From assembly GCF_003583935.1 (NCBI RefSeq), contig NZ_QYRN01000001.1, positions 496,001-560,000 on the forward strand: a stretch of DNA of 64,000 bases. The letters are read 5' to 3'. The number at the start of each line of letters is the position of its first letter. Position 1 is the stretch's first letter. Below, piece by piece: positions 46,725 through 55,746 of this stretch. The stretch comes from Aureimonas flava. GTDB taxonomy: Bacteria; Pseudomonadota; Alphaproteobacteria; Rhizobiales; Rhizobiaceae. Below the pieces are notes generated by a model that saw only the letters and a list, made by a program, of their open reading frames with translations, was not told the DNA's origin and made no database searches. A program made the position numbers and the translations under genes.

Positions 46725-47604
46725 GTCCGTGCTCCCTGTGGCGTTGCAGGCGCTGCCCGAAGGCCTGGCTGATGCGATCGAAGATGATCGCGATCCCGAC
46801 GATCGCGAGACCGTTGAGGATGCCCATCGTGAAATACTGGTTGTTGATGGCGCGCAGCACCGGCTGGCCCAGGCCCTGCACGCCGATCATCGAGGCGATC
46901 ACCACCATGGCGAGCGCCATCATGATGGTCTGGTTGATCCCGGTCATGATGGTCGGCATGGCGAGCGGGAGCTGGACGTTGACGAGCTTCTGCCAAGCCG
47001 ACGAGCCGAAGGCGTCGGACGCTTCCAGCACCTCCTTGTTCACCAGCCGGATGCCGAGGTCCGTGAGGCGGATGATCGGCGGAATGGCGTAGATCACCAC
47101 GGCGATCAGCCCCGGCACGCGGCCGATGCCCATCAGCATCACCACGGGAATGAGATAGACGAAGCTCGGCAGCGTCTGCATCACGTCGAGGATCGGGCTG
47201 ACGATGCGGCGCAGGCGGATGGACCGCGCCATCCCGATGCCGATCGGGATGCCGACGACGAGCGAGATCAGCGTGCAGACGAGGATCATGGAGATCGTCC
47301 GCATCGTGTCGTCCCACATGTCGAACAGGCCGATCAGCAGGAGGGTGACGACGGAGCCGACGACGATCGGCCAGCGGCGGCTCGCGCCCCAGGCAAGGGC
47401 CGCCACAACGAGCACGATGACGGGCCAGGGCGTGTTCAGCATCACCCATTCCGCCCAGACCAGGAGGAGGCGCAGCGGCTCGAACAGGGCCTGGATCGGA
47501 TCGCCCCACGCGCGGGTGAAGGTGCGGAACGCGTCATCGACCGTCGTGCGGATCAGCCGAAGACGATTGTCGTCCATATGCGGAAACGTCCACAGCCAAT
47601 CCAT
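46717..47604 (-). CDS. choW: Glycine betaine/choline ABC transporter permease
   Basis: ChoW is the inner-membrane permease subunit. The 295-residue product has about seven hydrophobic segments and a cytoplasmic N-terminal extension. The BPD-type coupling motif is EASDAFGSSAWQKLVNVQLPLAMPTIMTGINQTIMMALAMVVIAS. A ProW-like order of segments is clear. It lies between choX and choV on the same strand. The 119-base gap after choX is the longest inside this operon. Confidence 0.93.
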   Translation of the reverse strand: MDWLWTFPHMDDNRLRLIRTTVDDAFRTFTRAWGDPIQALFEPLRLLLVWAEWVMLNTPWPVIVLVVAALAWGASRRWPIVVGSVVTLLLIGLFDMWDDTMRTISMILVCTLISLVVGIPIGIGMARSIRLRRIVSPILDVMQTLPSFVYLIPVVMLMGIGRVPGLIAVVIYAIPPIIRLTDLGIRLVNKEVLEASDAFGSSAWQKLVNVQLPLAMPTIMTGINQTIMMALAMVVIASMIGVQGLGQPVLRAINNQYFTMGILNGLAIVGIAIIFDRISQAFGQRLQRHREHGHA

Positions 47605-47723
47605 CCCGCGTACCCTCTCGATCGATGTCGTCGGCGCCTTGTCCTTCCCGCGCGTCCCGTGGCTCGGATGCTATGCCGAAACCGGCGGGCCGCGCGAGTG
47701 GGGTCCTGCGAAGTCGGCCCGTG

Positions 47724-48731
47724 CTAGAGAGCCGCCTCGATCTTGGTGGCCACCTCCGGGGAGACCCACTGGCTCCACACGTCCTTCTTGTTCTCGAGGA
47801 AATGGCGGGCGCCGTCGTCGCCGTTGGCCTGGTTGTCGGTCATCCAGGCGAGCAGCTCGTTGACCGTGGCGTTGGACCAGGAGCGGTTGGCGAGATAGGT
47901 CATCACCGGCTCGCCCGCCCGGTCCGCGAACTTCGTGGTCACGATGGTCTCGACCTTATCGGCCACCCACTCGTTGAGCTTCGGGTCGGGGCAGTCGGCG
48001 TTGGCGTTGCAGCGCTTCCATTCGGCGTCGTCGCGCGGCGCGTCGAAGCCGAGCTTCTTCATCGGGTAGCGGCCGAGGATCGCCGTGGGCGCCCAGTAGT
48101 AGCCGAGCCAGCCCTGCTTGTTCTCGTAGGCGCGGGCGATCGAGCCGTCGAGGCCGGCGGCCGAGCCGGTGTCGACCAGCGAGAATCCCTTGTCCGCGCC
48201 GTCATAGGCCTTGAAGAGCTGCGTGGTGACCACCGTGCCGCCCCAGCCCTGCGGCCCGTTGAACACGGCGCCCTTGCTCTTGTCCTCCGGGTCGGGGAAC
48301 AGCTCGGGATGCTTCAGCGCGTCGCCGATGGTCTGGATGTCGGGATGGGCCTCGGCGACGTACTGGGGAATGAACCAGCCCTGTTGCGCGCCGTCCGAAA
48401 GCGCGAGGCCGGTGGCGACCAGCGTCTTCTCCGAAAGGCCGCGATTGATGACCTCCGGCACGAGGTCCACCCAGCCTTCCGGCGCGATGTCCGGCTGGCC
48501 GCGCTCGGCCATCGAGGTCAGCGTCGGCACGGTGTCGCCGGAAATCACCGAGACGCTGCAGCCGTAGCCGTTCTCGAGGATGAACTTGTCGAGGCTGGCG
48601 AGGACTTCGGCGCTCTGCCAGTTCATCGCCGCGATGGTCACGTCGCTGCAGTCGCCGGCGGCGTAGGCCGCAAGGGAGCCGCAGGAGGACATGGCGATCG
48701 CTAGGCACGTCGATTTCACGAAACGATTCAT
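47724..48731 (-). CDS. choX: Glycine betaine/choline periplasmic binding protein
   Basis: ChoX captures choline or betaine outside the membrane. The 335-residue product has a signal peptide ending near LAAYAAG, followed by the OpuAC-type fold. Aromatic residues that could form the cation cage are visible: Trp38 in MNWQSAE, then GWVDLV, GWFIPQY and GYYWAPTA. The ATG at 48731 has GGGAGAAG about 6 bases upstream. Choline versus betaine preference cannot be told by eye; the catabolic genes around it point to betaine use in the end. Confidence 0.92.
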   Translation of the reverse strand: MNRFVKSTCLAIAMSSCGSLAAYAAGDCSDVTIAAMNWQSAEVLASLDKFILENGYGCSVSVISGDTVPTLTSMAERGQPDIAPEGWVDLVPEVINRGLSEKTLVATGLALSDGAQQGWFIPQYVAEAHPDIQTIGDALKHPELFPDPEDKSKGAVFNGPQGWGGTVVTTQLFKAYDGADKGFSLVDTGSAAGLDGSIARAYENKQGWLGYYWAPTAILGRYPMKKLGFDAPRDDAEWKRCNANADCPDPKLNEWVADKVETIVTTKFADRAGEPVMTYLANRSWSNATVNELLAWMTDNQANGDDGARHFLENKKDVWSQWVSPEVATKIEAAL

Positions 48732-48758
48732 CGTCTGCTTCTCCCGCGGCGCCGAAAC

Positions 48759-48793
48759 GAGGACCGCCCGGCGGCGCCGATTGCCGGGTCCTC
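48759..48793 (-). other. Bulged hairpin in the choX leader
   Basis: Two 11-base arms (5+6 bases) pair across a 3-base bulge and a 10-base loop, 28-62 bases upstream of the choX ATG. In the transcript it would be a stable 5' hairpin just above the ribosome site, and it does not cover that site. Confidence 0.4.
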
Positions 48794-48998
48794 CAGTTCG
48801 AGATCGGTCGGCCGGATCTCGGGGCGGGCCGGACGCCCCCGAGTTGGCGTCGAACCGTCATGCCGAAGCATCTCCTACCGCGCCCGGTGCGTACTCGTCG
48901 CGATCCGACCGGGCGGTTTTCCGACAAGCGAACCATCGTTTCATCGCCGGCCGACACGCCTCACCTTAGAAAGTCTATCGGCGCCACAACCGCAAACT

Positions 48999-49014
48999 AG
49001 GATCGATGCGACAA
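48999..49014 (-). promoter_or_regulatory. Betaine-motif copy facing choXWV
   Basis: On the minus strand the site reads TTGTCGCATCGATCCT, 268-283 bases upstream of the choX ATG. It shares TTGWCGCA and ATCCT with the soxB and purU sites. It overlaps a dyad with 7-base arms and 3-base spacer (49009-49025), comparable to the dyad at the gbc site. Confidence 0.5.
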
Positions 49015-49124
49015 CGCCGTTGTCGTTTCGCGACGCATCGGCTTCCTCTCTGACCATCACGGGGTCGGTGCCCAAACTCTGTTCAGGGGTGCGACACATG
49101 GGCTCGCAGCCCGCAACGCCGCGA

Positions 49125-49154
49125 GCGATGTCGGTGACGCCGCGCCGACATCGC
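49125..49154 (-). terminator. Hairpin after fdhA
   Basis: Two perfect 10-base arms (49125-49134 and 49145-49154) flank a 10-base loop, 30 bases after the fdhA stop. No T-run follows on the minus strand, so it may be a Rho-aided terminator or an mRNA 3'-end barrier for the six-gene sox-sda-fdh transcript. Confidence 0.5.
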
Positions 49155-49183
49155 CAACGCGGCGTCCCGTTCGATCCCGCCTC

Positions 49184-50368
49184 TCAGGCGGCCAGCGCGC
49201 CGTGCGGATCGAGCACGAACTTCACCGCCGCGCCCTGGTCGAAGGTCTCGTAGCCGCTGGCGGCGTCGTCGAGCGGGATGACGCGGGCGTTGACGATATC
49301 GGCGATCGGCAGGCGGTCGTGCAGGATGGCCTGCATGAGCTGGCGGTTGTATCTCAGCACCGGCGTCTGCCCGGTATGGAACGACTGCGCCTTGGCCCAG
49401 CCAAGCCCGAACCGGAGCGACAGGCTGCCGTGCCGCGCCGCGTCGTCCACTGCGCCGGGATCCTCGGTGACGTAGAGGCCGGGAATGCCGATCGAGCCCG
49501 CCGGCCGGGTGATCGCCATCATCTGGTTCAGGACGATCGCCGGCTGCTCTCCGCCCGAATGGCCGCGCGCCTCGAAGCCCACTGCGTCGATCGCGCAGTC
49601 CACCTCGTTCGTGCCCACCACCTCTGCGACCATCTCGCCGAGGTCGTCGTGCTGGGTCAGGTCGATCGGCGCGAAGCCCATCCTGGCCGCGTGGGCGAGG
49701 CGGTCCTTGTTGAAGTCGCCGATCATCACCACCGCCGCGCCGAGGATCCGGGCCGAGGCGGCGGCGGCCATGCCCACCGGGCCTGCCCCGGCGACGTAGA
49801 CCGTGGACCCGACGCCCACCCCGGCCTTCACCGCCCCGTGGAAGCCGGTGGGCAGGATGTCGGAGAGCATGGTCAGGTCGCGGATCTTGCTCATGGCCCG
49901 GTCGCGGTCGGGCAGCTTCAGGAGGTTGAAGTCGGCATAGGGCACGGTCACGTAGCGCGCCTGCCCGCCGATCCAGCCGCCCATGTCGACATAACCGTAG
50001 GCGCCGCCGGCGCGGGCGGGGTTCACGGTGAGGCAGACGCCCGTGTCCTGCGACTTGCAGCAGCGGCAACGGCCGCAGGCGACGTTGAACGGCACCGATA
50101 CGATATCGCCGATCTCCAGCATCTCTACGTCGACGCCCTTCTCGATCACCTCGCCGGTGATCTCGTGGCCGAGCACGAGCCCGGGCTCGGCCGTCGTGCG
50201 CCCACGCACCATGTGCTGGTCGGAACCGCAGATGTTGGTGGAGATGACCTTGAGGATGACGCCGTGCTCGATGCGGCGGCCGTCCGGCGCCGCAAGCTTG
50301 GCATCGTCTATGTCGCGCACCTCGACCTTGCCGGGCTCCAGGTACACCACGCCGCGATTGCTGCTCAT
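49184..50368 (-). CDS. fdhA: Glutathione-independent formaldehyde dehydrogenase
   Basis: FdhA oxidises free formaldehyde to formate with tightly bound NAD and belongs to the zinc alcohol-dehydrogenase superfamily. The 394-residue product shows the catalytic zinc motif (ICGSDQHMVRGRTTAEPGLVLGHE), the four-cysteine structural zinc lobe (ACGRCRCCKSQDTGVC) and the Rossmann motif VYVAGAGPVGMAAAAS. The ATG at 50368 has GGAGGAA upstream. As the last gene of the soxBDAG-sda-fdhA run it would detoxify the formaldehyde released by betaine and sarcosine demethylation. Confidence 0.95.
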   Translation of the reverse strand: MSSNRGVVYLEPGKVEVRDIDDAKLAAPDGRRIEHGVILKVISTNICGSDQHMVRGRTTAEPGLVLGHEITGEVIEKGVDVEMLEIGDIVSVPFNVACGRCRCCKSQDTGVCLTVNPARAGGAYGYVDMGGWIGGQARYVTVPYADFNLLKLPDRDRAMSKIRDLTMLSDILPTGFHGAVKAGVGVGSTVYVAGAGPVGMAAAASARILGAAVVMIGDFNKDRLAHAARMGFAPIDLTQHDDLGEMVAEVVGTNEVDCAIDAVGFEARGHSGGEQPAIVLNQMMAITRPAGSIGIPGLYVTEDPGAVDDAARHGSLSLRFGLGWAKAQSFHTGQTPVLRYNRQLMQAILHDRLPIADIVNARVIPLDDAASGYETFDQGAAVKFVLDPHGALAA

Positions 50369-50402
50369 TTCGATTTCCTCCCAGTGTTGCTCCGCCGGGC
50401 GC

Positions 50403-51791
50403 TCAGCACTCCGGCAGATTGACCGCCAGCCCTCCCAGACTGGTTTCCTTGAACTTCAGGCTCATCTCCTCGCCGGTCTGGCGCATCGCCTCGATGCAGT
50501 TGTCCAGCGGCATGAAGTGCGAGCCGTCGCCGCGCAGGGCGAGCGACGCGGCCGCGACGGCCTTGGTCGCCCCGATCCCGTTGCGCTCGATGCACGGCAC
50601 CTGGACCAGGCCCGCCACCGGGTCGCAGGTCATGCCGAGGTGATGCTCCAGCGCGATCTCGGCGGCGTTCTCCACCTGCTCGGGCGTGCCGCCGAACACC
50701 GCGCAGAGGCCCGCCGCCGCCATCGCGGCGGCCGAGCCGACCTCGCCCTGGCAGCCCGCCTCGGCGCCCGAGATCGAGGCGTTGTGCTTGATCAGGCCGC
50801 CGATCGCGGCGGCGGTCAGCAGGAAGTCGGACACCTTGGCCGGGTCCGCGCCGTGGCAGTTGTCGAGGTAGTAGCGCAGGACGGCCGGCACGACGCCGGC
50901 CGCCCCGTTGGTCGGCGAGGTGACCACCTGTCCGCCCGCCGCGTTCTCCTCGTTGACGGCCATCGCATAGACGCTGAGCCAGTCCGAAGCGGCATGCGGC
51001 TGGCTGGCGTTGCGCATCCTCTCGGCCAGGAGCTGCTGGTGGATCCGCCGGGCCCGGCGCTTGACCCGCAGGCCTCCCGGCAGCTCGCCCTCCAGCGCCA
51101 GCCCCCGGTCGATGCATCGGCTCATCACCGACCAGATGTGCCGCAGCCCGGCTTCCACGTCCTCCGCGTCGCGCAGCCGCGCCTCGTTCTCGCGTTTCAT
51201 CTGCGCGATCGAAAGCCCGCTGCCCCGCGCCATGCGCAGCATGTCGGCGGCGTTGCGAAACGGGAACGGCCACGCGACATCGCCCTCGGCGGGGTCGGCT
51301 GCCGGCGCCTCGCGCTCGGCCGCCGTCACCACGAAGCCGCCGCCGATCGAATAGAAGGTCTGCGCCACCAGCTCGGCGCCCTCGGCGTCGCGGGCCGCGA
51401 GCACCAGCCCGTTGGCATGGCCGGGCAGGGGCGGGCCGAAGTCGAACACCACGTCGGTCGCCGGATCGAAGGCGAGGGCGGGAAGGCCCTCGGGTCGCAG
51501 CACGCGCTCGGTGCGCAGCGCCTCCAACTGGCGCTCCGCCATCGCCATGTCGATCGTGTCGGGCTGCCAGCCGAGAAGGCCGAGGGCCACCGCCCGATCG
51601 GTGCCGTGGCCCTTGCCGGTGAAGGCGAGCGAGCCGTGCAGCGTCGCCCGGACGCCGGCGGCCTGCTGCTGGGCGTGGGCCGACTGCCGGAGCTGGGCGA
51701 GGAACCGCGCCGCCGCCGTCATCGGCCCCATCGTGTGCGACGAGGAGGGCCCGATACCGATCTTGAAGACGTCGAAGACGCTGAGGAACAC
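50403..51791 (-). CDS. sdaA: L-serine ammonia-lyase, iron-sulfur type, single chain
   Basis: This enzyme deaminates L-serine to pyruvate and ammonia using a [4Fe-4S] cluster. The 462-residue product has the N-terminal beta region ([16 protein letters not shown]) and the C-terminal catalytic region with [17 protein letters not shown] and [17 protein letters not shown], whose cysteines bind the cluster. The start is a GTG at 51791. In this operon it consumes the serine expected from glycine via serine hydroxymethyltransferase, which closes the route to pyruvate. Confidence 0.95.
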   Translation of the reverse strand: MFLSVFDVFKIGIGPSSSHTMGPMTAAARFLAQLRQSAHAQQQAAGVRATLHGSLAFTGKGHGTDRAVALGLLGWQPDTIDMAMAERQLEALRTERVLRPEGLPALAFDPATDVVFDFGPPLPGHANGLVLAARDAEGAELVAQTFYSIGGGFVVTAAEREAPAADPAEGDVAWPFPFRNAADMLRMARGSGLSIAQMKRENEARLRDAEDVEAGLRHIWSVMSRCIDRGLALEGELPGGLRVKRRARRIHQQLLAERMRNASQPHAASDWLSVYAMAVNEENAAGGQVVTSPTNGAAGVVPAVLRYYLDNCHGADPAKVSDFLLTAAAIGGLIKHNASISGAEAGCQGEVGSAAAMAAAGLCAVFGGTPEQVENAAEIALEHHLGMTCDPVAGLVQVPCIERNGIGATKAVAAASLALRGDGSHFMPLDNCIEAMRQTGEEMSLKFKETSLGGLAVNLPEC

Positions 51792-51875
51792 GGGTTTCCG
51801 CCTCGGCTCAGGGAAGGGCGCCCGGACCGTCCGGCTTCGCGGCGTTCGGCATGGCGACCTCCCTCCTTGCCGGCC

Positions 51876-52430
51876 TCAGAGGCCCAGTTCGAACTCGCGG
51901 CGGATGGCGGCCAGAAGGTGCCAGACGTGATCGGCGAACGAATGCCAGACCTCAATACGGAACCGGTCCTCCGCCTCGCGCAGGAGGATGATCTGCACGC
52001 GGTCGATGATGGTCCGGCGCGCGCCGCCGACCGGCATCGCGGCGACGTCGGCGGCGATGCTCGACTGGAGGGCCTTGGCGGCCTCCGGTCCCTCCACCGC
52101 GATGCCCACTTCCCGGTGGCCGATGTCGACCAGGCTGTGGACCGTGATGGCGTAGAGGTCGGCGAAGGCCGCCACGATCGCGTCCCCGTCGCCGGTCGGC
52201 GCGATCAGATACCATTCGTCCGGCCCGATGCAGGCGGCGATCCGTCCGGAGGCCGCGGCGAACGTCCCGATCGCCGAGGGCAGGGGCGCGCCCCACGCCG
52301 CGGCGGCCGCCGCGAGGTCAGCCGGCGCGACGCGCAGGTTGAAGCGGGCGCAGTTCTCGATCGGGCGGATCGAGACGGGGCCGGCGCCGGACAGGTTGCG
52401 TCCGACAAGGGGATGACGTTCCTGAAACAT
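51876..52430 (-). CDS. soxG: Sarcosine oxidase, gamma subunit
   Basis: SoxG is the small structural subunit of heterotetrameric sarcosine oxidase, which demethylates sarcosine to glycine. The 184-residue product shows the GcvT-like fragment typical of the family: RFNLRVAPADL, then GPDEWYLIAP and the closing VEVWHSFADHVWHLLAAIRREFELG. It starts 12 bases after soxA. An 84-base gap to sdaA follows, still on the same strand. Confidence 0.92.
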   Translation of the reverse strand: MFQERHPLVGRNLSGAGPVSIRPIENCARFNLRVAPADLAAAAAAWGAPLPSAIGTFAAASGRIAACIGPDEWYLIAPTGDGDAIVAAFADLYAITVHSLVDIGHREVGIAVEGPEAAKALQSSIAADVAAMPVGGARRTIIDRVQIILLREAEDRFRIEVWHSFADHVWHLLAAIRREFELGL

Positions 52431-52442
52431 CCTCGCGTCTCC

Positions 52443-55436
52443 TCAGGCGCTCAGTCGCTTGTTGTCCGGGTCGAAGAAGACCGTCCCCGTCACCTGCGCG
52501 CGCAGCGTGCGACCCGGCATCGGAATGTGGACGGTCTCGCCCATCCGCCCCTTGCCGCCCTCGACTACCGCGAGCGCGATCGAGCGGCCGAGCGCGACGC
52601 TCCAGTAGGAGGAGGTCACGTGGCCGACCATGCGCATGGGGACGGGCTGGTCGGGGTCGAGGACGATTTGCGCGCCCTCCTCGAGGATCGTCGCCGGATC
52701 CTCGGTCAGGAGGCCGACGAGCTGCTTGCGATCGGGCTTCACCATGTCCGGCCGGCTCAGCGAACGCTTGCCCACGAAGTCGGGCTTGGCCTTGCCGATG
52801 GCCCAGCCGAGGCCGGCGTCGTCGGGCGTCAGCGTGCCGTCCGTGTCCTGGCCGACGATGATGTAGCCCTTCTCGGCGCGCAGCACGTGCATCGTCTCGG
52901 TGCCGTAGGGCGTGATGCCGAGCGGCTGTCCCGCCTCCACCAGCTTCTCCCAGACGGCGCGGCCGAACCGGGCCGGCACGTTGACCTCGTAGCCGCGCTC
53001 GCCGGTGAAGCTCATGCGGAACAGGCGGGCGGGAACGCCGCAGATCCGCCCCTCGGCCACCGACATGTGGGGGAACCATTCCTCGGACAGATCGATGCCT
53101 TCGATCAGCGGCTCCAGAAGGGTGCGCGATGCGGGTCCGTTGACGGCGATCACCGCCCACTGCTCCGTGGTGGAGGTCAGCCAGACCTTGAGTTCGGGGA
53201 ACTCGGTCTGGAGGTAGTCCTCCATCATGTTCAGGACACGGGCCGCGCCGCCGGTCGTCGTGGTGACGTGGAAGCGGTCGCGGCTCAGGCGTCCGATCAC
53301 CCCGTCGTCGCGGATGAAGCCGTCCTCGCCCAGCAGCACGCCGTAGCGCGAGCGGCCGGGCTCCAGCTTGCTCCAGGGGTTAGTGTACATCAGGTTCAGG
53401 AACTCGGCGGCGTCGGGGCCGACGATCTCGATCTTGCCCAGCGTCGAGGCGTCGAAGATGCCGACCGCCTCGCGCGTCGCCCGGCATTCGCGGGCCACCG
53501 CGGCGTGCATGTCCTCGCCCGCCTTCGGGAAGTACCAGGCCCGGCGCCACAGAGCGACCGGCTCGAACACCGCGCCGTGCTCCTCGGCCCAGCCGTCGAT
53601 CGAGGTCCTGCGCGTGACGTCGAACAGGCGCCCGCGGTTGTAGCCGCAGAACGCCCCGAACGTGGTCGGCGTATAGGGCGGCCGGAAGGTGGTGAGGCCG
53701 ACGGCGGGGGCGGGACGGCCGACCGCGTCGGCGGCGATGGCGAGGCCGTTGATGTTGGAGATCTTGCCCTGGTCGGTCGCCATGCCGTTGGTGGTGTAGC
53801 GCTTGATGTGCTCGATGGACTTGAAGCCCTCGCGAACCGCAAGCCGGATGTCCTTGGCGGTGACGTCGTTCTGGAAATCCACGAAGGCCTTGGCCTTCAA
53901 CGCGTTCCCGTCGGTCGGGAGCTCGCGGCTGGTGACGCCGGTGAGACGGCGCTCGCCGTCCACGCGATAGGTGCCGGCGCGCGCGGCGAAGCCGGCGTCG
54001 GCCGCCGCAGCCGCGCCAGCCGCCGCGCCCGCTCCGAGGGCATTGGCGAGGCCGAACTCGCCGTTGCCGGCGCCCGCGCAGCGGCACGCCTCGCGGTAGG
54101 CGGAGGGCAGGAACATCTGACCCTCCTCGCGCCAGGCGAGCTTGCCCTGCGTGTGCGAGAAGAGATGGAGGCTCGGCGTCCACCCGCCGCTCATCAGGAG
54201 CGCGTCGCAGGCGATGGTGCGCGCCTGCGCGGCACCGCCGTTCGCGGGCAGGACGCGGACCGAGGAGACGCGCAGGCGCCCCTCGGTCCCGGTCGCCGTC
54301 CAGCCCTGCAGAACCTCGATCCCGGCCGCCTCGGCCTCCGAGCGCAGCGCGGCGTCGACGCTGGATCGCACGTCCACGATCGCCGAGACCCTCACGCCGG
54401 CTCGCGCGAGGTCGAGCGCGGCGAGCCACGCGCTGTCGTGCGCGGTGACCACCACGACCTCGTCGCCGACCCGGACGCCGTAGCGGTTGAGATAGGTGCG
54501 GGCAGCGCCCGCCAGCATCACGCCCGGACGGTCGTTGCCGTCGAACACGAGCGGTCGCTCGATCGAACCCTGCGCCAGAACGACCTGCGTGGCGCGCACC
54601 TTCCACATGCGCTCGCGCGGAGCGCCTTCGGGCGCCGAGGGCAGGTGATCCGTCAGGCGCTGGCATAGGCCGACGAAGTTCTGGTGGTAGTAGCCGATCG
54701 CGGTGGTGCGGGGCAGGAGCGTGACGTTGGGCATCCCGGCCAGCTCGCCGAGCGCGGTGCGCAGCCAGTCCCAGCCGCTACCGCCGTCGATGCCCGCGTC
54801 GGTTTCCGAAAGGAGGGAGCCGCCGAACTCGGCCTGCTCGTCGGCCAGCATCACCGTCGCGCCGGAGCGCCCCGCTTCCAGCGCGGCGGCAAGGCCTGCG
54901 GGTCCCGAGCCGACCACCAGCACGTCGCAATGCGCGAAACGGCTGGAATACACGTCCGGGTCGGGCTCGACGGGCGACTTGCCGAGCCCCGCGGCGCCCC
55001 GGATCACCGGTTCGTAGACCTTGTTCCAGAAGGCCTTCGGCCACATGAAGGTCTTGTAGTAGAAACCGGCCGAGAACAGCACCGAGAGCGTGTCGTTGAT
55101 CGCCCCGACGTCCCGCTCCAGCGACGGCCAGTGGTTCTGGCTCCGGGTCTTCAGGCCCTCCGATATCTCCAGCACGGTGGCACGCGTGTTGGGCTCGGTC
55201 CGCGCCCCGCCGCGATCGACGCCGAGCAGCGCGTTGGGCTCCTCCGACCCGGCCGAAAGGATGCCGCGCGGCCGGTGGTACTTGAAGGAACGGCCGACCA
55301 GGTGCACGCCGTTGGCGAGAAGGGCGGAGGCGACCGTATCGCCCTGGAAGCCCCGGTAGGTCCTGCCGTTGAAGGAGAAGGCGACCGGGCGCCCGTAGTC
55401 GACCCGGCCCCGGTTGGCGACGCGGAAGGCGCTCAT
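52443..55436 (-). CDS. soxA: Sarcosine oxidase, alpha subunit
   Basis: SoxA binds NAD and tetrahydrofolate and converts the one-carbon unit released from sarcosine to 5,10-methylene-THF. The 997-residue product has an N-terminal thiol/2Fe-2S-like fold (SFNGRTYRGFQGDTVASALLANG), a Rossmann motif (VLVVGSGPAGLAAALEAGRSG near residue 165) and a C-terminal GcvT-type folate domain (about residues 600-990). Its ATG overlaps the soxD stop (ATGA). Length and order match the family fully. Confidence 0.96.
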   Translation of the reverse strand: MSAFRVANRGRVDYGRPVAFSFNGRTYRGFQGDTVASALLANGVHLVGRSFKYHRPRGILSAGSEEPNALLGVDRGGARTEPNTRATVLEISEGLKTRSQNHWPSLERDVGAINDTLSVLFSAGFYYKTFMWPKAFWNKVYEPVIRGAAGLGKSPVEPDPDVYSSRFAHCDVLVVGSGPAGLAAALEAGRSGATVMLADEQAEFGGSLLSETDAGIDGGSGWDWLRTALGELAGMPNVTLLPRTTAIGYYHQNFVGLCQRLTDHLPSAPEGAPRERMWKVRATQVVLAQGSIERPLVFDGNDRPGVMLAGAARTYLNRYGVRVGDEVVVVTAHDSAWLAALDLARAGVRVSAIVDVRSSVDAALRSEAEAAGIEVLQGWTATGTEGRLRVSSVRVLPANGGAAQARTIACDALLMSGGWTPSLHLFSHTQGKLAWREEGQMFLPSAYREACRCAGAGNGEFGLANALGAGAAAGAAAAADAGFAARAGTYRVDGERRLTGVTSRELPTDGNALKAKAFVDFQNDVTAKDIRLAVREGFKSIEHIKRYTTNGMATDQGKISNINGLAIAADAVGRPAPAVGLTTFRPPYTPTTFGAFCGYNRGRLFDVTRRTSIDGWAEEHGAVFEPVALWRRAWYFPKAGEDMHAAVARECRATREAVGIFDASTLGKIEIVGPDAAEFLNLMYTNPWSKLEPGRSRYGVLLGEDGFIRDDGVIGRLSRDRFHVTTTTGGAARVLNMMEDYLQTEFPELKVWLTSTTEQWAVIAVNGPASRTLLEPLIEGIDLSEEWFPHMSVAEGRICGVPARLFRMSFTGERGYEVNVPARFGRAVWEKLVEAGQPLGITPYGTETMHVLRAEKGYIIVGQDTDGTLTPDDAGLGWAIGKAKPDFVGKRSLSRPDMVKPDRKQLVGLLTEDPATILEEGAQIVLDPDQPVPMRMVGHVTSSYWSVALGRSIALAVVEGGKGRMGETVHIPMPGRTLRAQVTGTVFFDPDNKRLSA

Positions 55437-55735
55437 GCGCGTACGTCCTCGGCGGTCGCCTCGTCCGGCCCCGCGCTTCCGGCCTCGTAGGTCGCGGCGA
55501 ACTTGTCGGTCACCGTGTCGCGGATCGCGTTGAAGAACCGGCCGCAACCGTGGACATGGCGCCACCGCTCGCGGTGCCGCCCGCGCGGGTTGTCGCGGAT
55601 GTAGAGAAAGTCGCGCCACGCGTCGTCGGACAGGGCGGACGGGTTCTCCGGGCGGGCGATATGGGCCTGCCCGCCATAGGCGAACTCGACCTCGGGACGC
55701 TCGCAGGCGCAGTAGGGGCAGTGGATGAGCAGCAT
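55433..55735 (-). CDS. soxD: Sarcosine oxidase, delta subunit
   Basis: SoxD is the 100-residue zinc-binding subunit of heterotetrameric sarcosine oxidase. Three cysteines (CPYCACERP) and a later His/Cys pair (VHGCGRFF) form the expected zinc site. The family core DFLYIRDNPRGRHRERWRHVHGCGRFFN is intact. It starts 11 bases after soxB and overlaps soxA. Confidence 0.96.
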   Translation of the reverse strand: MLLIHCPYCACERPEVEFAYGGQAHIARPENPSALSDDAWRDFLYIRDNPRGRHRERWRHVHGCGRFFNAIRDTVTDKFAATYEAGSAGPDEATAEDVRA

Positions 55736-55746
55736 CGGACGATCCG

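Larger units (their letters stand above)
48732..49183. other. 452-base intergenic region between fdhA and choX
   Basis: No gene is seen. From right to left it holds a perfect 10-base-arm hairpin after fdhA, the betaine-motif copy with a 7-base dyad near 49009-49025, and a bulged hairpin close to the choX start. It is the longest non-coding stretch of the betaine island and should contain the choX promoter and the end of the sox-sda-fdh transcript. Confidence 0.7.

Noticed and set aside
50028-54668. A very long plus-strand open frame of more than 1500 codons
   Set aside because: It lies opposite fdhA, sdaA, soxG and soxA, which have complete family motifs. Its sequence is low-complexity Arg/Ala/Gly/His without any domain, as expected for the antisense of high-GC genes.
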